Assembly: GCA_963678375.2 (NCBI GenBank)
Contig: CAXXQH010000001.1
Location: 124,001-188,000, forward strand
Direction: 5' to 3'
DNA length: 64,000 nucleotides
Source: JAEKNW01 sp963678375
GTDB taxonomy: Bacteria; Cloacimonadota; Cloacimonadia; Cloacimonadales; JAFGVF01
The first letter of the stretch is position 1, and the number at the start of each line of letters is the position of its first letter. The notes under the pieces are model-generated. The model was not told where the DNA came from. It saw nothing but the letters and a program-made list of their open reading frames with translations, and ran no database searches. A program made the position numbers and the translations under genes. Below are positions 56,001 through 62,000 of this stretch, in pieces.

Positions 56001-59000
56001 AACCCAGACCATTTGATTAATCTTTCCATTGAAGTCTGTACTTATTGCTGAACCAATAATATTACCATCATAATCAACAGTATATATTTGAGGATTAATA
56101 TTTCCTGATAATGAAACTAAGAAATACTCTCCATTCCAAGTCAATGCTGGTGTTGCAAGTAAAGAATTATTAAACTGATTAAATTGATTTCCTGCTAAAT
56201 CATAAGAATAGAAAGAACCATTAGTAGAACCTATCCAAAGTCTATTTCCATCATAAGTAATACCAAATGGAGAATTATGAATAACATATTCTTCTATAAC
56301 GCTTTCAGTAGAAATATCATATTTGAATAACTTGTTCTGACTATAAGATACAATATATAAATATCCATCTACCCAAGTCATACCCTTGTTACTAAGAGGG
56401 AGATTATTAAATTCACCATTAATAACATTTCTCTGACTTGCTTCATCGATTCTAAGATTAAAGACTAACTCTTGTCCTTGAATATTACTAATAATCAAAT
56501 CTTGGTTAGTAAGATTACCACTATTGACATTTGCAGTGAAGGATTCTTGAGATAAATCAATATGAGGAGTGTATACACCATTTCCTGATAAAGCAATACT
56601 TTGGATATTATTACCTGGTGAGTTGCTTGTGAATGTAAAGATAGCATTATATACAGTTTCACTCTCTGGTGCAAAAGTAATTACTAAGTGAGCACTTTGT
56701 TGAGCTGGAATAGTCATTTCATTAGTTTGACTTGAAAAGACTGGATTATCAAAATTAAAATCACTTAACTCTAATATGTCTGTACCAGGATTTGAAATCA
56801 CTAGAGAAAGAGTGTCAGAATATCCAATAAAGGAATTACCAAAATCTAGATTATCAGATGAAACTATAAGTTGAGGAATACCTGTAACTGATATGTTTAG
56901 AGGTATTTCTAAATATGATTCATCAGGGTCATTTGAGGTTAATTCTATTAGCTGTTGATATTCTCCTCCAAGTATATCAGAAGTGTTAATTTGGATATCT
57001 ACTGTGAAATTACTTTCTGGTGTGAGTTCACCTGAAGTGTTTGAGAAAGATATCCATTCAGGTATACTTGAGACATTACTAGTCATAATTTCAGCATTAC
57101 CATAAATTAATCCTTCAGTTTGATATGTAGAAGCATCTCTCATATTATCCTGATCAAAATTCCAATATCCTACAAGACTTTCTTCACTTCCGTTTATTCT
57201 TACATTTCTATAATTATTTATTTCCTCTGGACTTCTAGAATTTTCCCAAATTCTTATTTCATCCATTGCCCCATCAAACTTATACCAATTAGCAGTTTGT
57301 CCCATTTTACCAAGTATCCATGGATCATAATTACCTATAAAATCAAGGATTTCATCTTCAATTTGTAGATTTCCATTTAAATAAACAGATAATATATCTT
57401 CCTGGTAATTTACAGCAACATGGTTCCATTCTTCTAAGGCAATATTATCAGAGATTAAGAAATCTCTATAAGTACCATTATTAAGAGCAACTTTAAGATT
57501 CTTATTACTTACTTGATTTGAAATACCATCAGTATAGATTGCAAAAGAACCATTTTGAGAAGAGGAAGACTTACTAATAATATACTGTTTACCGCCATCA
57601 ATAATATTTCCATTATTATTTTGACCTAGATTCGAATCAACTCTAAACCACATCTCTAAACAGAATGAACCACCATAAAGTTGTATAGGAGCTCTATTTC
57701 TTATATACCCATAGTCTGTTGTTTCTGAATTAAATCCATTTGTTTTGAACATCTTACCAAAGTTATCTTTAATATTCCAAGTTAGATTATTTCCTCCACT
57801 ATTACCTATACTAATTGTTTCAGTTAGGTTTTGACCAACATTCATTTCTATATCATAAGAAGTTGGATTATAGCTTACTTGAGGAGCAATAGAACCCAGT
57901 CCTGTAAGACTTATCACATAAACAGCTTGATTATCTGCATTACTTGTTATAGTAATATTACCATTATATTCTTCTACTGCAGTAGGTTGGAAAGTTACAT
58001 TGAAATCAATACTTTCATTAGTCATTAATTCTGTAGCTGAATAATCATCATCAATTATGAAATATTGGTTATCACTAATAATACTAGCTATGTTTAGTGG
58101 TGCAGGTCCAACATTGCTCACAGTAATTACTTCAATTGAAGGAACTATTGTATAAACATTTCCAAAATCAATATCATTATGCGATACTTGAATATAAGGT
58201 ACATTTGCTATTCCAATACCTGTAAGCTGTATTTCATAAGCAGGGATATTTGCAGCATTACTCATTATTGTGAAACTAGCATTAGCTTGTCCTAGGCTTG
58301 TAGGAGTAAAAGAAATTTGAATATCTTGAGTCTGATTGTAAGAAATACTAGCTGTATTAACATTACTTGAGAAGTTATCTAAGTTACTTGATATTTCAGT
58401 GATATCTAAATCAGCATGACCTATATTAGTGATTGACACAGTTTGATAAGCAGTCTCATTTTCTAAAACAGCACCAAAATCGATTTCGTTATTTGCAATT
58501 AAAATCTCAGCTTCAAAAGGTTTGATTTGGAAATTACTGGTATATATTTCTTGCTGAATATTACTATTATTATCATAAACAATAACTTGAATCTCATATA
58601 TACCAGGTGTGTAATGGTCTGGTATTTCAAGAGTTTCAGTAAAGAAATCATTTTCATTACCGTCAATAGTAAGAACTCGTGAAGTACCGGTAACAATTGT
58701 ATCCCAAGGTGAATAAATAGTAGTTTCAACTCTAACTTCTTGAGAAGATAGATTAGTATCAATTTCTTCAGTAACACTTAAACTAGAACCAGCATAATAA
58801 GTTGTTTGATCAAGAATTACGGATCTAATCGATGCATTTAGGCTAGTATTATCATAAGTTAATTGTCCCCAATCCACTTTTATAGAATTACCTACAAAAT
58901 CAGAATCTACATCGATTTCAACCAGATTCATTAAGTTTGCAGATAAATATTCAGGCTCTACTTCAAATAAAGTACTTGTCCAAGCATCAGCTAAACCTCT

Positions 59001-62000
59001 TAGTGTGCCTAATACATAACCATTTAATGATACAGTATGAATACCACCGTTTGAGCTATCTACATTCCAAGCCCTAATAGATAAATTCACCATTTGAGGA
59101 TTTGGATTATTACTAAATATATTGAATTCTATAGGTCCATTATTACTATTATAACCAACAATTTCATCAAGGTCATTATCAGCTATACCTTCTAATTCAT
59201 TATTTTCATTATCGAAATTAGTAACATTATATACTTCTCTAATTAATTCAAGATCAATTATGTTCGCTGGACTATTAGGGTCATTACTTGTTATCTCAAA
59301 ACTAGTATTATAAATACCAGCAAGTAAATTGCTAGGATTAACATTTATTGTTACTAGCTGTTCCCCACCTGCATCTAATTGACCCATGAATGGATTGAAA
59401 TTAATCCATGATTCTTGTGAACTTATATTAAACTCAAGAGTTGAGGCACCATTATTCTGAATTAAAATAGTTTTTGAATCAACACCATTACCTAGAACGT
59501 AGAAGTTAAGATCCTGGGCAAGAACTTCCATTTCGGGAGGTGCTATAGCTTCAGCAAATATAGATACAGTCATTGGATTATGAAGATAATCATTAGAATT
59601 TATACTTAAAGTTGCATCATCATTACCAATTGCATCTGGACTAAAGCTGATTTCAATGCTTCTGCTTTGATTTACAGGAACAGTGAAATTGTTATAATTT
59701 ACACTGTAGTAATTTCCACTAGTAGCAACATTAGTTATTATCAAAGGTGATGAACCTGTATTAGTAATAACTAAAGGTAAGGTTTCTGTGTTACTAACAA
59801 ATACATCACCAAAGTTTAGAGAATTTGTGGAAAGACTAATCTCTGGTAATCCCAGTACTGTGAGTGTAACTGGAATCATTATATATTCTTGATGTGGATT
59901 ATCATGACTAATTACAATAGTAGCATTATATTCACCTGCATTTAGATTTTGAGCTGAGAAAGTTAGACCAACTTCTAGCTGACCATCAACTTCAACAGCA
60001 CCAGAAATTATATCTAAACTAATCCAATCTTCTGTTTCCTCAACATAATTTATCTCTTCTAATCCCCAGTAAAGATAACCCAATCCACTATTTGAAACTA
60101 TAAAACTAGATGGGAAATCTTCACCTGTCATCACTGATATGGAGAAATCTTCTGGTGAAATATTAATTTCAGGAGTAGGATATATTTCTAAAGTGAAGTT
60201 TATATTTGCAGAATCTTCTATATCATTATAAGCAGTAACTTGAATTTCAGCAATACCAAAAGTATTATCTGGAATATCTAAAAGTAATAATCCATCTCCT
60301 ATTGAAGCATCAACAAGATCAAGATTTGTATTACCAGTTACTTCGATTGAAACTATTTCATTATCGATATCTATAAATCTGTTTTCCAAAGATATCTGCA
60401 TTAAACCACTATTCATCGGTTCATACAAATCATCAATTGGATTTTCAACATAGATTGGGTCATCAGATGGAGTGACTATTACTAAAACACTATCAGTGGC
60501 AATAGCTCTGTTTCTTCGAGAATCTAATCTTATAGATCGTTGTTCGAACTGATCATCTACCGTGAAATAGAGTGTTTCTGAACCATTCCAATCTTCTTGG
60601 GCACTGAAAGTACAAACTAAACCATTAATACTAGATGTTATATACTGGCCATTATCCTGTGATAAAACTAGTTGGTCATTAGCATCAACATCCTCAATAT
60701 AGTTTCCAAAATCGACCACTAAGTGACCATCTTCTATGAAAGTAAATGAATCAGGAAGACTTATTGTCGGGCTGTTATTTATTGCATTTACGGTAATATA
60801 ATCAACTTTAGTTTCTGTAATTGAACCACTTGCATTAGTTATTGTAAGTGATACAGTGTATAATCCAGGTTCATTGTAAGTATGATAAGGGCTTTCTTCT
60901 GTGGAGTTTGTTCCGTCTCCAAAGTCCCAGAGATAAGAAGATGCATTACCTTCAGATTGATTAATGAACTGAATTTCATCAAACTGAGTAATATTAGTTT
61001 CGGTAGAATTGAAGTCTGGAGTTAAATTCAATATTGCCATGATATTATTTGAGCCATACCATGATCCTAAAGATATCAGATAATTATCAATATGTGCATG
61101 CACCATATAATTACCTGGTACATTATGTTCATGACGTGAGGCATAATAATACCTAAAACCATCATAGCTTGAGTCGCCGTTTCTCTTTACATAAGCTGAA
61201 TTTCCATAATTAGGCAATCCTAAACCATCATAAAGAGTTAACAAATCACCACCATTATTATGATAAATCACTAAATCATTCCAATCAGCAACCCGATAAT
61301 CATTTCCTAAGAAGTTTTGAATTATTTGATCCCAATCTGAATCATCCTGATAAGATAAACTTGTTCTAGCAAAATTTTCATATATAATTGTACTATTTTG
61401 AATTGTAATATACTCATATTTCGTCTCAGTAAAACTCTCATTATCATTAGTTACAGTTAAAGAGACAGTATAAGAATCTGCTTCTGAGTAAGTATGGATA
61501 GGATTTTCTTCCTCTGAATAGTCTCCATCCCCAAAATCCCAATAATAAGTAAATTCTCCTTCAGTAGAAAGATTATTAAATTGAATTTCCTGTCCTACGA
61601 TATCTTCAAGACTTGAAGCTTCAAAATCAACTAAAATCTGATGAACCTCTACATTCACTCTATTTGAAGGATTAGAATCTATAGAACCGTAAACCTGAGT
61701 AATATAGTATTCATAGGAACCATTTGGAACATCATAATCAACATAAGTAGTGATATCTGCTCCAAGACTGGCAATCATAGAATCATTACGATATACTTTA
61801 TAAGCAGTTAAATCTCTTGTTTCTCTTAGATAATCAGTTGAGTATTGATTAGGTTCGTTATACATAGCCACAAGAGCTTGTTTTTGGCTATTTCTCTGCT
61901 TTGAAAGTTCTAATTGCGGTTGATAATCCCTTACTAACCTTTCTTGACCTTGAGTAGAGACAAATCCTTTAATATTAAAGTTTACTACTAGGGATGCATT

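Larger units (their letters stand above)
51205..60170 (-). repeat. Array of alternating BACON-like and ASH/choice-of-anchor-D-like domains
   Basis: About 2990 residues. Nine ASH-type units share xLDFGxVxxGxxxxxxxxIxNTGxxxLxI (for example SLNFGDVFVSNTETLPLVIT, DIDLGSVLIGNSSTEIITIS). Eight BACON-like units share a first strand ending LxWxL, then WISxxxxSGxxxxG and GxYxxxIxIxSNDP (for example DWLSANPLTGTIQSG; AGSYSAAIIVNSNDP). Both are immunoglobulin-like folds common in large exported proteins. Sequence identity between units is low, so this is an old array rather than a recent expansion. Confidence 0.8.
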
